From NCBI GenBank assembly GCA_012934845.2, contig WNNJ02002970.1, positions 62,001 to 126,000 on the forward strand: a DNA stretch of 64,000 nucleotides, read 5' to 3'. A program made the translations under genes and the position numbers. Below, in pieces: positions 1 through 11,029 of this stretch. Positions within the stretch are counted from its first letter, which is position 1. Each line of letters starts with the position of its first letter. The notes under the pieces were generated by a model. The model made no database searches. It was not told the origin of the DNA and saw only the letters and a list, made by a program, of their open reading frames with translations. This stretch comes from Pomphorhynchus laevis. Taxonomy: Eukaryota; Acanthocephala; Palaeacanthocephala; Echinorhynchida; Pomphorhynchidae.

Positions 1-120
1 TTGTAAGAGCTAGATTTCTACATACTTTATTAAAACGCGTTGCTTTTTTATTGGTTATTTCCTTCAAAGATGTAATCAGTTATCTAAATAAAATCTTATT
101 ACAAGCATTTACCGATCTTT

Positions 121-146
121 ATCATCATAACCATGATTATGATGAT
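121..146. repeat. Snap-back palindrome at 5' edge of LINE A1
   Basis: Arms of 10 bp (121-130 atcatcataa and 137-146 ttatgatgat) around a 6-nt loop. Similarity to LINE family A begins within about 15 bp downstream. Seen directly; its link to insertion is inference. Confidence 0.7.
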
Positions 147-1440
147 TGCCCATCAGGAGTTCCCGAGCACCTCCAAATCCGTCGCTCCACTTTCTTCTCG
201 GGTATGTCAGCTTTTGACAGCTGATCAGAGAAGAGAGGTGGCCGTCACAATGCTTAAAGCCTCCCCATCCGATGTAGCAGGCATCAATATTAGTAAGCGT
301 GTTTTTATTCCTAAGAACAACTCCTGCTCATGCCCTAAAGATCTGAGACCCATTTCGATTCAAAATGCCCTAGTGTCGATTTACGAAAAAGCGCTTGCGC
401 GTAAAATCCGCGACCATTTAAGTAGGTGTAATTTGATTTCTCCAGGTTTTCATTGGTTCGTCAAAAGTCGCTCGGTCTATTTAGCAGTTTGTGAGATGGA
501 GCAGTTTTGTTGGGATAATAGCCATCGTCTTGTAGTGACTGTTTTTTTACTTTTCTGTGCATTTGACCGCATCTCCATTCCCTTTGTGATCTCTACTCTC
601 AAGTCCCTCAGGTTGCCTGCGAGAATTGTGAACAAAATAGAGATTCTACTGTACACCAAGCGATTTTACTATGAAGACGACCCTGATGCGCGTCAGATCT
701 ACCCTATTACGGGTGTGCCCCAAGGTTCCCCTCTTTCTCCTATCTTATATCTTACTGATTCCATTAACTTACTTTAAATATTTAAATGCGAACTTCGTCT
801 TGTGGTACGCTGATGACACCACAGCCATGATCACTGGACACAGGTGTAAAGACGTATTCTCTGACATAAGCCGTTTCTTTTTAAGATTAAAAGACCAGTT
901 GCCCATATCCAATCTTATTTTAAACTCCACTAAATCGCAGGTGGTCGTCTTTCATAGCACCCCTGCTAAAAAGCAAAAACTTAAGGGATTAGCACTCTCT
1001 GAGCTCTCCTCCATATTTGCCTCTGAACCCATCCCCACCTTTACAAGTCGAGTAAAATACCTGAGGTTCACCGTTACGGTGAACTGGTCGGCAAAAGCTG
1101 ACTGGATAGACTCAAACGTGTCTTGAAGAAAGCTAGGTGGGCCTTGAAACGGGATCAGCATCGATCATTGAAAAAGAAAACCCAGGTGCGCCTTTGGGGC
1201 ACTTGGGCTATCTCGGGATTAGTCTTCTTTTCGAGAGGACGTCCCCCAGAGCAAAGGCTAAGGTTTCTTAAGCTCCTCGTCTCTCGTTTACCCAGCATAG
1301 TCCGCGCCGATTGGATTCTTCGGGGGGGGGGTAAAAGACCGGGTTGTTCAGTCGGAAGGAGGCGTGTTGGATAGGTTGGGGGCTCAGATCCCCCTGCACC
1401 TGAGGCTATAGAAGAGAAAAGTAGAATACGGAGAATGGTT
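147..1440 (+). mobile_element. LINE family A, copy A1 (RT to 3' end, 5'-truncated)
   Basis: Remnant of a non-LTR retrotransposon whose RT copied its own RNA at a nicked target. Visible in order: the fingers block RPISIQNALVSIYEKALARKI (from about 346), a weakened catalytic block (CAFDRISIPFV), GVPQGSPLSPILYL (712-753), and, after a frame change, WYADDTTAM (802-828). The C-terminal part continues to about 1374. The same protein is readable at 44.5-45.9 kb (+) and 21.1-22.9 kb (-), so this is a repeated family. The frame is broken at least twice and ORF1 and the EN are missing. The GVPQGSPLSP and YADDT signature and, in sister copies, a CCHC ORF1 suggest the I/Jockey group; exact clade not assigned. 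Dead copy. Confidence 0.85.
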
Positions 1441-2217
1441 GAAGACCGAAGTTGTTCTGCCGTTTTTTCTGACTATGTTGTGACTAGTCTGTTATTTTCT
1501 TGCATGCTACTTATAGGTTATTGGATGTATTTAATAAAATCGTTATTATTAATTAACACAGTCATTTTTTATAGAAATTGATCGGCCATGTGAGTATTGT
1601 AGACTACTAGCGTTTGTTGAAAATGCGTCTGACACATTGTAAGAAACTTTATCCGCTTTAAATACATGCCATATTTATGTGACGAGAATCAAAAATTCAC
1701 TAAAATTCATCAACATTCAATGATTCAATAAATAGTTCCGAATTCACAATGTTACTCACAATTTCTATTATTAACTGCAAATCAATCGTAAATTAATATT
1801 AATCCGAACTGGATTAATTAAGATTAATCGTAATCTTAACTGCAAATTAATCGCAATCTTACGAATTAGCGCATTGAATGTGAACTATCACAATAAAAAA
1901 CAAGAAAAAAGCTACAAGTAGATGAAGTGATAAGAAGTATAAAACTTTGGGAGATTACCGAGGAGGTATGTGAACTATGTCGGAATACGATTTTTAGGAG
2001 TGGAAGACTGAGATGATTGGATTTAGTTTATTTGTTTAAATGGATAAAAGATACATGATCGATATTATTGAAAATGGATGAACCAGAAATTATCATCAGG
2101 AAGAATGGTTGCTAAAATAGATCTGAAAGCACATGCATCATCGAGGCGGGATTGTGGAGAAACAGATTTGGAAAGCTTTTAGTTAGATATGATAATACAG
2201 CGATTGTGTGAAGGAAT
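1441..2217. other. AT-rich spacer, no gene seen
   Basis: Contains possible 3' UTR of LINE A1 up to about 1555. Around 1775-1865 there are short recurring inverted motifs based on attaatc/gattaat. I see no coding frame of note. Confidence 0.5.
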
Positions 2218-2260
2218 CTAGCCCCCCCCTAATCCTTTCTAGGGGGCTAGAAAGGATTAG
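2218..2260. repeat. Chained snap-back palindrome at edge of L2-like fragment C1
   Basis: Arms 2229-2242 and 2247-2260 (14 bp, ctaatcctttctag and its complement) around a 4-nt gggg loop. A second overlapping inversion pairs ctagccccc (2218-2226) with gggggctag (2242-2250). Retroelement-like sequence starts right after. Confidence 0.8.
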
Positions 2261-2710
2261 ATTGAGGAGATTTGTTTAGGCGGATGAATGCGGCAGGAGA
2301 GATGTTGTTGAAAAATGATGGGTTATCCGCAGGAACAAGAGACGAGAGGATGGATCTGAATGCGGAAACATCGTGGTCGAGACGGGCTTGTAGAGATAAA
2401 TAGGTGGAAGGAGTGATATTAGTGACGATGACGCAACAATCGCGAGAATGAAAGCGTTTCCTTAAAAGAGGACGAGTAACGTAAGTTGGTGAGATCACGA
2501 TAGGAGAGCTGGGAGTTTAGGATATCAAGGGAGTAGGTTTGACAGTGGAAGGCAAAGATGATTTGGATTATAGAGAGGGTGGTGAGCGATGTGAGGAAAG
2601 GTTATGAGTCGAAAGATTGTGGAGGTGATTTTGATTGAGGGATGTAGGTTATTGAGAAACGAGACAGAAGTGAAGATACGGGGGTGTCGTGAAGTGAAGA
2701 CATGGGAAAA
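2247..2710 (-). mobile_element. L2/CR1-like LINE family C, fragment C1
   Basis: On the minus strand an 83-codon frame (2247-2498) and a continuation to about 2700 carry low-complexity Ser/Leu/Pro-rich peptide with the same G/A-rich plus-strand texture as family C copies at 12.4-14.4 and 60.8-62.9 kb. The RT core is not present, so assignment rests on composition and position rather than catalytic motifs. It abuts the palindrome at 2218-2260 on one side and the 27-bp repeat opening LINE B1 on the other. It could instead be the pre-RT part of another element. Confidence 0.45.
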
Positions 2711-2711
2711 A

Positions 2712-2765
2712 AACTCTATATATCCCTCCTCAAGTCTTAACTCTATATATCCATCCTCAAGTCTT
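2712..2765 (+). repeat. 27-bp tandem duplication at 5' edge of CR1 copy B1
   Basis: Two head-to-tail copies (2712-2738 and 2739-2765) differing at one base (ccctcct versus ccatcct), just before the ORF1 remnant of B1. Confidence 0.85.
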
Positions 2766-5700
2766 GCAAATAATCCAATGAATATAGATTTAACTGTAGA
2801 GGGTGAGACTGTAGCCATGGATGTTCCAGTGCATTTCCCTGATGTTACTAATGATGAATACACATATTGTCAGGTTTTGAATCACGGTCATATGTATAAT
2901 AATGGGACTGTCAAAATGAAGGAACAAGCGTCAACGATAAGTCAACATACACCATCCATACATACACGTGACGGTCTCGAATTGCAAATTGGTAATAATA
3001 GGAAACACACTGTTGATCGATGTAGATATGTTATTCTGGCCAATGTAAGAGAATCTTTATTTGAGAACGCGCAAGTACGTCTTAACGAGGACGTCCTGAG
3101 TGTGAGATTTATATTGACACAGGTACTTGGTTCTTGCAATGTGAATATTGTAAAACGTGTTAAACTCGTTGCATTATTTCAACTGGGTAAGCGTGATACA
3201 CTTAGTAATAGGCCGCGTTTACTCAAGGTCGTATGTAGGGAGCAGTCGCATGCTGAGTTAATTATTCGGAATTCATATCGTTTAAAAAGATCCCATGTTA
3301 GTCTCTTGAAAGATCTTGACGCTCTTCAAAGGGAGAAATTGTCTCAAGCTAAGAAAGAACTCGCATCTCGCGTTGCGCTTGGTGAGAGCAATCTATGTGT
3401 GCAAAATTTTCAAGTAGTTAGGCGACGCATTCGAATCAGTTGGTCCCCACTAGACGTATCGCCTTTCGTGAATGTGGACGGTTTTGGCAAGGTCTTATAG
3501 CATATAAGTGCCTAGCTAATTTGGGATCTGAACTATGTCAGATTGCTAGAGATGATAATACTACTCGCACTGGTGTAAATAAAAGTCATAGTATATTTTA
3601 TTGTTATGTTCAGATCTTGTTACAGAAAGTCGATGAGCTAAAGTTTAGGATCGAGTCTGTTAATCCAATTATAGTTGGTATTACAGAATCTTGGCTTAAT
3701 TGTGATGTATCCTATGCTGAGGTATCCATCCTAGGCTATTCTTTGTTCCGTAGTTATCGGATAGAGCGTAGGGGTGGTGGTGTAGCTCTCTTTATGAGAG
3801 ACGAAGTTAAGGTGCGTGTTTTGAGTAAGTCGTCTATTGATAGAGTTGAGAGTTTGTTGTGTCAGGTCAAGTTCGATAACAGCTCACCCACCATAGTGGG
3901 TCTTGTGCATCGTGCTCCTAAGGCAATATCTAAGAAACTCATTGAAGATATAGATTTGTATTCGCGAGGAGATTGTGATACTGTGATAATTAGAAATCTG
4001 AATTTGCCAGATGTTGAATGGATTTCGAATACGGTTCTTCCTACTTGTGACCTTATGGAGTGTTTTACTTATTGTGGTCTTGCTCAATTTGCTGATGTAC
4101 ATACTCGCTTTTCGAGTTGTAGTTCTTCCCTTCTTGATCTTTGCCTATCGACAAACAGTCAATTAATCAGTAGTATCCAATATGATTCTCCTGTTGGTTT
4201 GTCTGATCACTGTGTAGTTAAAGTTTTGGTAAATATACAAATGAGGGTGTTTCACCATGCTCGGTACATACGTTGGATTAATGTCTTTCGGGTGAACTAT
4301 GATGTTATTACATCAAAGCTGCATAGGGTAAGTTGGCCTGATCCGGCTGTTGTCGGAGTTGACGAGGCCTGGGATCATTTTCGCGTGACGCTTTATTCTC
4401 TAATGGTAAAATTCTCACCTTTGAAGTCTAAGACTAGTCGGAAAAGCGCTCGTTGGTTTGATACTGAGCTGGCTACTGCGATGAAGGCTCGTGACTTCAG
4501 TTTCAAATGCTTTAAGGGTGGGTTTTGTAAATATGGTGTTTATAAGCAGGCGAGAAATTTCTTCAATTCTTTAAAACGACATCAGCGCTATTTATTTGAA
4601 AATGGCCTAGCTCATAGTTGTAGACATGATCCGAAAGCCCTCTTTCTATATGTGAATAGTAGTAAGAACGCTAATAAAACAATTGGCCAATATTTTGATA
4701 GCGTTATTGAAGACGACCTTGCTGAGATGTTCTCAAGGCATTTTTACTTGTACAAAGAGACTACAAACGAGTATTCTGAACCTATCCAGAACAGTGAGAC
4801 GATAAAAAGTGCTAGTGTTTCATATCCTAGTTTAGACATAGCTAATTTGATAACCCCTGAGAAAGTTTTAGCTGAACTGCATCGTCTTAAAGAGACAAAC
4901 TCCAAAGGTGCTGATTTGTTACCTTCGATATATATTCGTCGAATAGCAAACTCAATATATACACCACTTTGTAACATATTTCGACAATTTTTTATTGATA
5001 CGACTCTTCCAAAAGAGTTGAAACAATCGATCATTCACCCCATCTTCAAACTGAGTGATAGATCTTCAGTAGACAATTACAGACCAGTAAGTATTACTTG
5101 CTTATGTTGTAGAATGTTAGAGCGAATTATACATGGTTATATGGTCAAATTTTATAGTGAGAATAATGTAATAGCTTCTGAGCAACATGGTTTCCGTAAG
5201 GATTATTTGACAGTTACCAATCTACTATCAGCCTATCTTGATTAGTCAGCTAATAAAGCCGTATCCATTGCTACTGACATCATATTCTTCAATTTCTATA
5301 AGGCATTTGACAGAGTAGACCATATATTCATCCTAAATAAACTAGAGAAAAGTGACATTCCATTTTTGCTTGTTAGATGGATTGAATCGTTTTTAAGCAA
5401 TCGCAGTTATTGTGTGCATGTAGATAATTTTGACTCTTCTTCGCGGCCATGTAATATATGGGTGCATCAAGGTTCAGTATTGTATCCATTGTTATTTAGT
5501 GTCTACATCAACGATCTCCCGGAATTTATTGATTCTCGGATGCTTTTATATGCAGACGATTTGAAAATCTGGAGGGCAATTCGTTCACCCAGTGATATAG
5601 TTATACTGCAACGGGATATCGATGAAGTCGAAAATTGGGCTCTGCTCAATAGGTTGATTGTCAATATATCAAAATGCAAACATTTACGTGTTTGTGGCGG

Positions 5701-6370
5701 AAATGCTCAATCTTCAGCTAATTATAGCTTTCAAAACAGTTATATAGAACGAGTGAACAAATATAAGGACTTGGGAGTGTGAATAAACATTGACTTGACT
5801 ACCGTCACATATACTGAACATGCTTGTTCAAATGCGTTGGGGATAATCGGTCTACTTCGACGCACTTTCATTACACTCAATCAATTTGCCCTACGTCCGC
5901 TAATCTTTGCTCGTGTGTTGAGCCGTCTTCTATATGCTGCGCCGTGTGTGTATCCCCAAAATTCAAAAGAACATATTAGTTCAGATAGGGTACTTCATAG
6001 AGTTACCAAGCTAGCACCGCAACTGAAATTTTTGTCGTATCCTGATCGATTAAAAGCACTTAGACTTGAGACTGCCACGTGGACCCACCGGTACATCAAT
6101 ATGAGTATGGTCTGGCAAATTCTTAATGATTTGGATCATCCACTTCGAGATTGTCTTCATTTGCGCTCATCCAATATCCTCCGAGGCCATGGTTTAACCC
6201 TGCGACGTGAAAGGATAAGAAAATCACGAGCTGTCCAATTTGATCGGCGAGTTGTATCTCTGTGGAATAGGCTTGGAGAGTCAACAGTGTGCAGTAGCAA
6301 TATCAATAAATTCAAAAAGAAATTACGGATTGAGGATGCCATGGGGAAAGCTGCTTTTCCAATGGTATCC
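2739..6370 (+). mobile_element. CR1-clade LINE family B, copy B1 (largest CR1 copy in window)
   Basis: Longest CR1-type element here: ORF1 remnant (2778-3500) followed by an EN-RT reading frame (3440-6403). CR1 assignment comes from NYRPVSITCLCCRMLERII, QHGFRK, KAFDRVDH, LYADDLKIW, the KC...Y.KDLGV block, and the terminal block RLKALRLET...LRGHGLTL...VVSLWNRLGES, which are the usual order and spacing of that clade. The 5' side opens with a 27-bp tandem repeat. The normal 3' UTR seen in copies B2 and B3 is missing: after the shared gctgcttttcc (6350-6360) the sequence switches to another LINE. The copy is therefore chimeric at its 3' end. It retains long frames but has lost catalytic residues, so it is dead. 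Confidence 0.9.
2778..3500 (+). pseudogene. CR1 family B ORF1 (RNA-binding chaperone-type protein) remnant
   Basis: About 240 codons from the ATG at 2778 to a stop at 3498. The recognisable part is C-terminal: LSNRPRLLKVVCREQSHAEL, then RLKRSHVSLLKDLDALQREK and ELASRVALGESNLCVQNFQVV, a pattern found in ORF1-type proteins of CR1-like LINEs (single-stranded RNA or cDNA binding in the retrotransposition particle). A related block occurs at 10059-10253 (-) in copy F (KVVFVEECSVLEIMKLSS). No upstream PHD or zinc region is seen, so the N-terminus is truncated. The frame overlaps the start of ORF2 by about 60 bp in another frame. Confidence 0.7.
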
Positions 6371-6403
6371 AAAATGCTGGAGACTGTTGCCAAGGGTACC
6401 TAA
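3440..6403 (+). pseudogene. CR1 family B ORF2 (APE endonuclease + reverse transcriptase) remnant
   Basis: One continuous frame of about 988 codons interrupted by only two in-frame stops (TAG at 5243, TGA at 5780). EN domain: ITESWLN (about 3679), RGGGVALFMRD (about 3770), the DFN position reading RNLNLPDVEW (about 3989), SDHCVV (4201). RT: NYRPVSITC (about 5078), QHGFRK (about 5183), NFYKAFDRVDH (about 5294), VHQGSVLYPLLF (about 5462), LYADDLKIW (5546). Several catalytic positions are altered: the first RT Asp (usual LDFSKAFD) is Asn, and the EN GDFN Asp is Asn. The C-terminal CR1 block ends near 6330. Encoded activities would be target nicking and cDNA synthesis; this copy cannot do either. 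Confidence 0.85.
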
Positions 6404-6500
6404 TATGTGGAATTCTCTGCCCGAGGAAATTGCTTCCGCCTAAGGTCTGCATTTGTTCAAAAAAATATTAAAGACACGGATTTTAAAGAAGACGAGAAAT
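6371..6500 (+). mobile_element. C-terminal scrap of a second CR1-like LINE fused to B1
   Basis: After 6370 the B1 reading changes to a peptide with RVPNMWNSLPEEIASA and then HLFKKILK, the standard last block of another CR1-type RT (R.P.MWN.LP.E...A..L..FK). B1 already carries its own version of this block (VVSLWNRLGES) about 120 bp upstream, so this is a foreign tail joined to it. Confidence 0.65.
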
Positions 6501-6699
6501 GATTCATGGACATATTTGCAGTGATTTATTCTTTTTTGACTTGTTGATTTCTTTTTCTTCGTTTCTTATTTTTATTAGTTTCATTTTTTTTCAAACTGAG
6601 ATCAGGCAAAATAGCCTTATGGCTAAGTCTTGTAAGAATAATACTTACACATTGCTCATCTTGATGATTCGCGCTTTGCCTTCTTTGCTCTGCGATCAA
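6501..6699 (+). other. T-rich segment of unknown origin
   Basis: Strongly T-rich. The 97-codon frame across it (6499-6792) is Phe/Leu/Ser-rich with no recognisable domain, and is better explained as chance reading through repeat sequence. Confidence 0.4.
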
Positions 6700-7250
6700 G
6701 TAATTCTCTACTTATTCACGTCCTTCTGCACTCAACCAACTATGGCCTCAACTCTTTTATCGTCGCTGCTCCACTTGCCTGGAATTCTTTAAAAAAGATT
6801 TATTTTTACGCGTCAAATGCGTGTTGGCGCACGCTTATATGATCACGAAGAAAAAAAAAGACAAAAGTATAAATCATGTGTCAAGAAGGTGAAAAAGGAG
6901 GCGGTATTTGAATAAGATAAAATTGGGAGCGCGGCGGACGTCGAGAGGGATATGATTCCAGGCGAAGGAGTGGTGACGAGGAAGGAACGGAGACCGTATT
7001 AGAATAATTGGCAACTTGGAGTAAGAGAAAACGACGGGAACACAGCGATAAGGAGGTGGGGCGAGTGTGTTCTAAGCAAGGGATGCTTATGAACAATTGG
7101 GATCCGACAGCGATGAGACGAAAAGTTACGAGAAAGCGGAGTTGGATGATGGGCTAGGAGAGTTGTGCAAGATATGTGGTAGACGCGACGGAGACGTAGT
7201 AGCACTCAAACGGCGGAGTTGATGATACTGATACCTCAGCATCGTAATAG
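6700..7250. mobile_element. L2/CR1-like family C, copy C4, with inverted 5' piece
   Basis: 6797-7250 is a minus-strand family C 3' end: aaatgcgtgttggcgcacgc and the following block match the 3' ends at 12455 and 60850, and the last RT residues are readable on the minus strand. Immediately left, 6700-6790 reads on the plus strand as YGLNSFIVAAPLAWNSL, the same C-terminal block that copy C3 has as YGLRSFLVAASLAWNQLP (about 61070-61020, -). The two pieces are tail to tail, so the copy contains an internal inversion or a snap-back duplication. Confidence 0.65.
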
Positions 7251-7499
7251 TTTGAGCACATCAGTCGTTGTTTGTCATCAGTCTTTTGTCGGTATATTAT
7301 GAAACGATTTTACTGTATTTTTTAATACATTTATCTGGTTATTATATAACAAGAAATTCTCTATTGTAATATTTTTCGTGTTTTTGAATAAAAAAAACTT
7401 TTAATTAAATGAATATTTTTGCACTTCTCGTAATTGAGATACTACCTACGAATAAGACAAACTAAGCGATGACTTACCGTAAGCTTGTTCAAGATAATT
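7251..7499. other. AT-rich spacer, no gene seen
   Basis: No coding frame or element recognised. Confidence 0.4.
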
Positions 7500-7541
7500 A
7501 ATTCAACTCTTGTTCAAACCCTGTTTAACAAGAGTTGAATT
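7500..7541. repeat. Snap-back palindrome at 5' junction of CR1 fragment B2
   Basis: Arms of 15 bp (7500-7514 and 7527-7541) around a 12-nt loop. Family B sequence starts at about 7546. The loop holds aaccctg, which is also in the first bases of the element (ttaaccctgcg), a 7-bp microhomology. Confidence 0.85.
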
Positions 7542-7545
7542 GATT

Positions 7546-7803
7546 AACCCTGCGACGTGAAAGGATAAGAAAATCACGAGCTGTCCAATTTGATTGGCGA
7601 GTTGTATCTCTGTGGAATAGGCTTGAAGAGTCAACAGTGTGCAGTAGCAATACCAACGAATTCAAAAAGAAATTACGGATGGAGGATGCAATTGGGAAAG
7701 CTGCTTTTCCGTATTTGTGAAACTTTTATTATATTTTCTTTTTTTCTGCAGTGAACCAGCCAATTAAGCCATGCTTTTATGTGCTGTTGAAACATTAATA
7801 ATA
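7546..7803 (+). mobile_element. CR1 family B, 5'-truncated 3' end copy B2
   Basis: Nearly identical to 6190-6360 (B1) and 24044-24303 (B3). Covers the last RT residues and the family 3' UTR (ctgcagtgaaccagccaatt, 7748-7767), ending in a short attaataataata tail. Classic 5'-truncated LINE insertion. Confidence 0.9.
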
Positions 7804-7929
7804 ATAGTAAGATACGATATAGAATCAATCGATGTTGTGAAATCTTTAGCGAGTCCAGATAAATTTCGTATCTTTATTATGTCACATTTCACTTGTGGAC
7901 TCAGGTATTTCCTGATTATAAGTAACAAA

Positions 7930-10790
7930 CGTTTGTTCTGTATTTATTAGTATAGAACACAACAGAGGAGCTCAGTACAGCTCTTAATGTTGGACATGTA
8001 GGTAACATAGAAATAAAAACAAAAATAAAATAAAAATCATCCGCAGGATAAATGTTGTTTTAATTTCTGACGAAATTCTTTAGTCGACTCCGTAGTAACT
8101 ATTGAGCTGTCCAATTCATTCCAAGCATTGATCGCGCGATGCGACAATGACTTTATAACCACCGATTTGCATACTTGCTGCTTTCTCAATTTAGCTTTTT
8201 GTCCTCTTGTGCGATTGTGAATGTTTATTAAAGTTAGTTGTTTTAAAGAATTACCCCATATAATCAAGCATAAATAAGCGATGCAAATAAACGAGGTCAA
8301 TGAATGATCTACGTGATTCAAGGGTATTTATTCCTAATATCTCAAGATGGCGCTCATAAGACAAATCTTGGAAACCTAATACATGATTGGAAGATACTAG
8401 TAGCAATCTTTCGATGGTCAAGGTATCTCTAACAAAAATTGGTGCGGCAGCTGGAAGGCCGTATTCAATGGCCGGTAGCAAAAATGCGGAGAATACCGTC
8501 CTAAAAATTCGAGGGGTAAGTATCGATAACGAGCGGCGAATACATCAGAAAAGCCGAAAACATTTTGCTGAAATACATCGAGAGTGTCTTCAAAACACAT
8601 AGAGCAACTAGTTATAATACTCAAATCTTTATGCGTACTAACTGTGCTTACTTCTCTTTGCCCTAAGGAATATGAGGAATTGGATGCCTTACCTATTGCC
8701 ATGTGCGCACACTTCTCATAATTAACATCCAATTTGTTATTTCTACACAATCTAAGCATCATACTCAACTCAAATTTCAATAATTCAACGTCTTTGGATG
8801 ATTCTATACAACGCCAAACCTTTAAGTCGTCAGCATACAGAACACAATCAGATGAAAAACAGGATACTATGTCATTTATAAATATGTTAAATAAGAAAGG
8901 CCCTAATACAGATCTACACCTGAAGAAGATTTACATGAACAAGATCGTGAATTTCCTACTCGAACACGAAAAGTACAGTTTGCTAAATAACTACAAATCC
9001 AGTTTGTAAGCACTGGATCAAATCCATAATAAATCAGCTTGGACAATAGTATATTATGGTTTACAGTATCAAAAGCACGTCGAAAATCGATGAATAATAC
9101 GTCAGTTGGGTACCCTTGATCGAGATTACTTAACCAATGTTGATGATTCAATAAGATATTAGACGTTGTCGAACAACCACACCGAAAGCCATGATGTCTA
9201 TCCGAAACAATATCACGAGAACAGTCCCATCGTATCAGCTCACCAAGTATAAATCGTTTCAGAATTTTTAATGGAATAGAGGTTAGTGAAATAGGACGGT
9301 AATTGGCGCACAGAGAACTATCACCAGATTTATGAATAGGTCGAATACTAGATGTTTTCCATTCTAAAGGTAGCATATTGTAGCGAATTGAGTAAGAAAA
9401 TATGTCATAGAGCGGTTTCGCGATCAAATTCGCGATATTACGAAGCAAAGCAGATGGCAAATTATCTGGAAAAGGGCTGGTATGAATGGGCAACTTAGAA
9501 AGTGCACAAGCGACGTCGTAAATGGAAAACGTTATAGTAATATCGCTACTTAATTTAATTTGACGAGGAGGATTGTTACACTCGACAAATTACTCTGCAA
9601 AAAACGATGCAAGAATATTTGCACGTCCAGAGTCATCAAAAATTAAATTATTGACCTCGTCATACATTATTGCTTCAGATGTGTGGTTTTAGTAATTAAA
9701 ACAGGCTACAAAGCGTGACTGCAATAAATTAGATACGTAGAGAATTACACTACTCCTTAAGTTTTCCTGTCGAAACGATAGATACGATATCCTTCGATTT
9801 GAATTTCTGCATCAGCGATGTCGTTAAAAAGCCACGATTATGAAAACTCTAAAATATGAGGGTTACTAGACGATACGATAAGTCGAACTTCATCTATTTT
9901 ATTTAACAAGCTACGCACATTAGCAAACACGACTATACATTTGTTAGAGGTATGAGAGGTTCCCATTGCAGGCGAGGACGCCTGCGGACTACGCGAAAAT
10001 TCATGATTTCTAGAGATTTTTCCCCGTGATCTACTCTATTATATTGCTCTGTTATTGCTTAACGAAGGCGAATACGATCCTGCATAGAAAGATCTCTAAA
10101 CATTCTGACGCTTCTATTAGTTGAACGACTAGATAGTTTCATAATTTCTAAAACACTACATTCCTCAACAAAGACGACTTTCACGATACGAGGGTATTCC
10201 AAACTTTTGCGCCTGCCAACTCTGAAGGGACTACGAACACAGGGAATTTGCAAACTTAAATTTACCTGGGTGAAATATATCAGTTAACATAGATCAAATA
10301 GCGGCTATATCATGATTCAATCGATCTTGAACGTCTTCAGAGGCGGACTCTGGTATACCTGATACCATCAAACAACGCTCACGACGAAGAACTATATTAT
10401 CTGACTCGGATCGGGAGAAATGACTGTCAACAAATTGAGCTTGAGTAATTTAATTCTTACTCGATTGAGTTGAGAGCTTGGGTGAAGAGAAGCTAGGTAA
10501 TATTCCTTGCGAATTTGGGTTAGTAAAAATAGGTGTTCTTAAATAAGGGGTCGAAGATATTTTCGAGGAATCTATTTTAGAGGGAATAGTTTTAAAGTGT
10601 TTTTATCATTTGCAAGATGAGTGGTAAGAAGATTATTTTCAACAAGACGATCAGTATGTTTATTTGCATGATTTATATTCCCAACGATTGTGCCTTCTTT
10701 ATTTTGTAGTTTCGACAAATTCGTGATATATTGGTGCGACGAATCCACATTATGCTGCGATGAGTTCGTTTTTTATTCCGGTTTAAGATT
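7930..10790 (-). mobile_element. CR1-type LINE F (ORF1 remnant + RT)
   Basis: Minus-strand RT in frames 8903-9493, 8418-8780 and 8037-8321: NYRPISLTSIPLKILKRFI, HHGFRCGCSTTSN, FIDFRRAFDTVNH, LYADDLKVWRCIESS, and a C-terminal HRAINAWNELDSS...KEFRQKLKQHL. Further upstream, 10059-10253 gives a block (RIVKVVFVEECSVLEIMKL) like the ORF1 of B1, and around 10300-10410 RCLMVSGIPESASED, another ORF1-like motif. The EN that should sit between ORF1 and RT is not readable in 9500-10050, so it is lost or heavily decayed. The RT frame shifts several times. The GVPQGS box is damaged (SSSGVDLY, then a stop). Confidence 0.8.
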
Positions 10791-11029
10791 TCACCTTGCT
10801 TATTTCACCAACGCAGTGTTGATTATAAGAAGTTGATATATTGGATAGTATATTGGGTTCTCTACTTCCAAGTATAATAGACTCTGATAACCTAGACGTC
10901 GGTGTTTTTGTAAACGCATGTACAGATTCGTTATGACCATCTATTGCATTTGTATACTTTTGATGTATACTTCTAAACGATGAACTCAGTATATGCTCAT
11001 TATAAGTTTCTATTATTATTGCTTCAACG

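Noticed and set aside
6499-6792. 97-codon frame as a small membrane protein
   Set aside because: The Phe/Leu-rich reading is a by-product of T-rich DNA and its end overlaps family C sequence in another frame.
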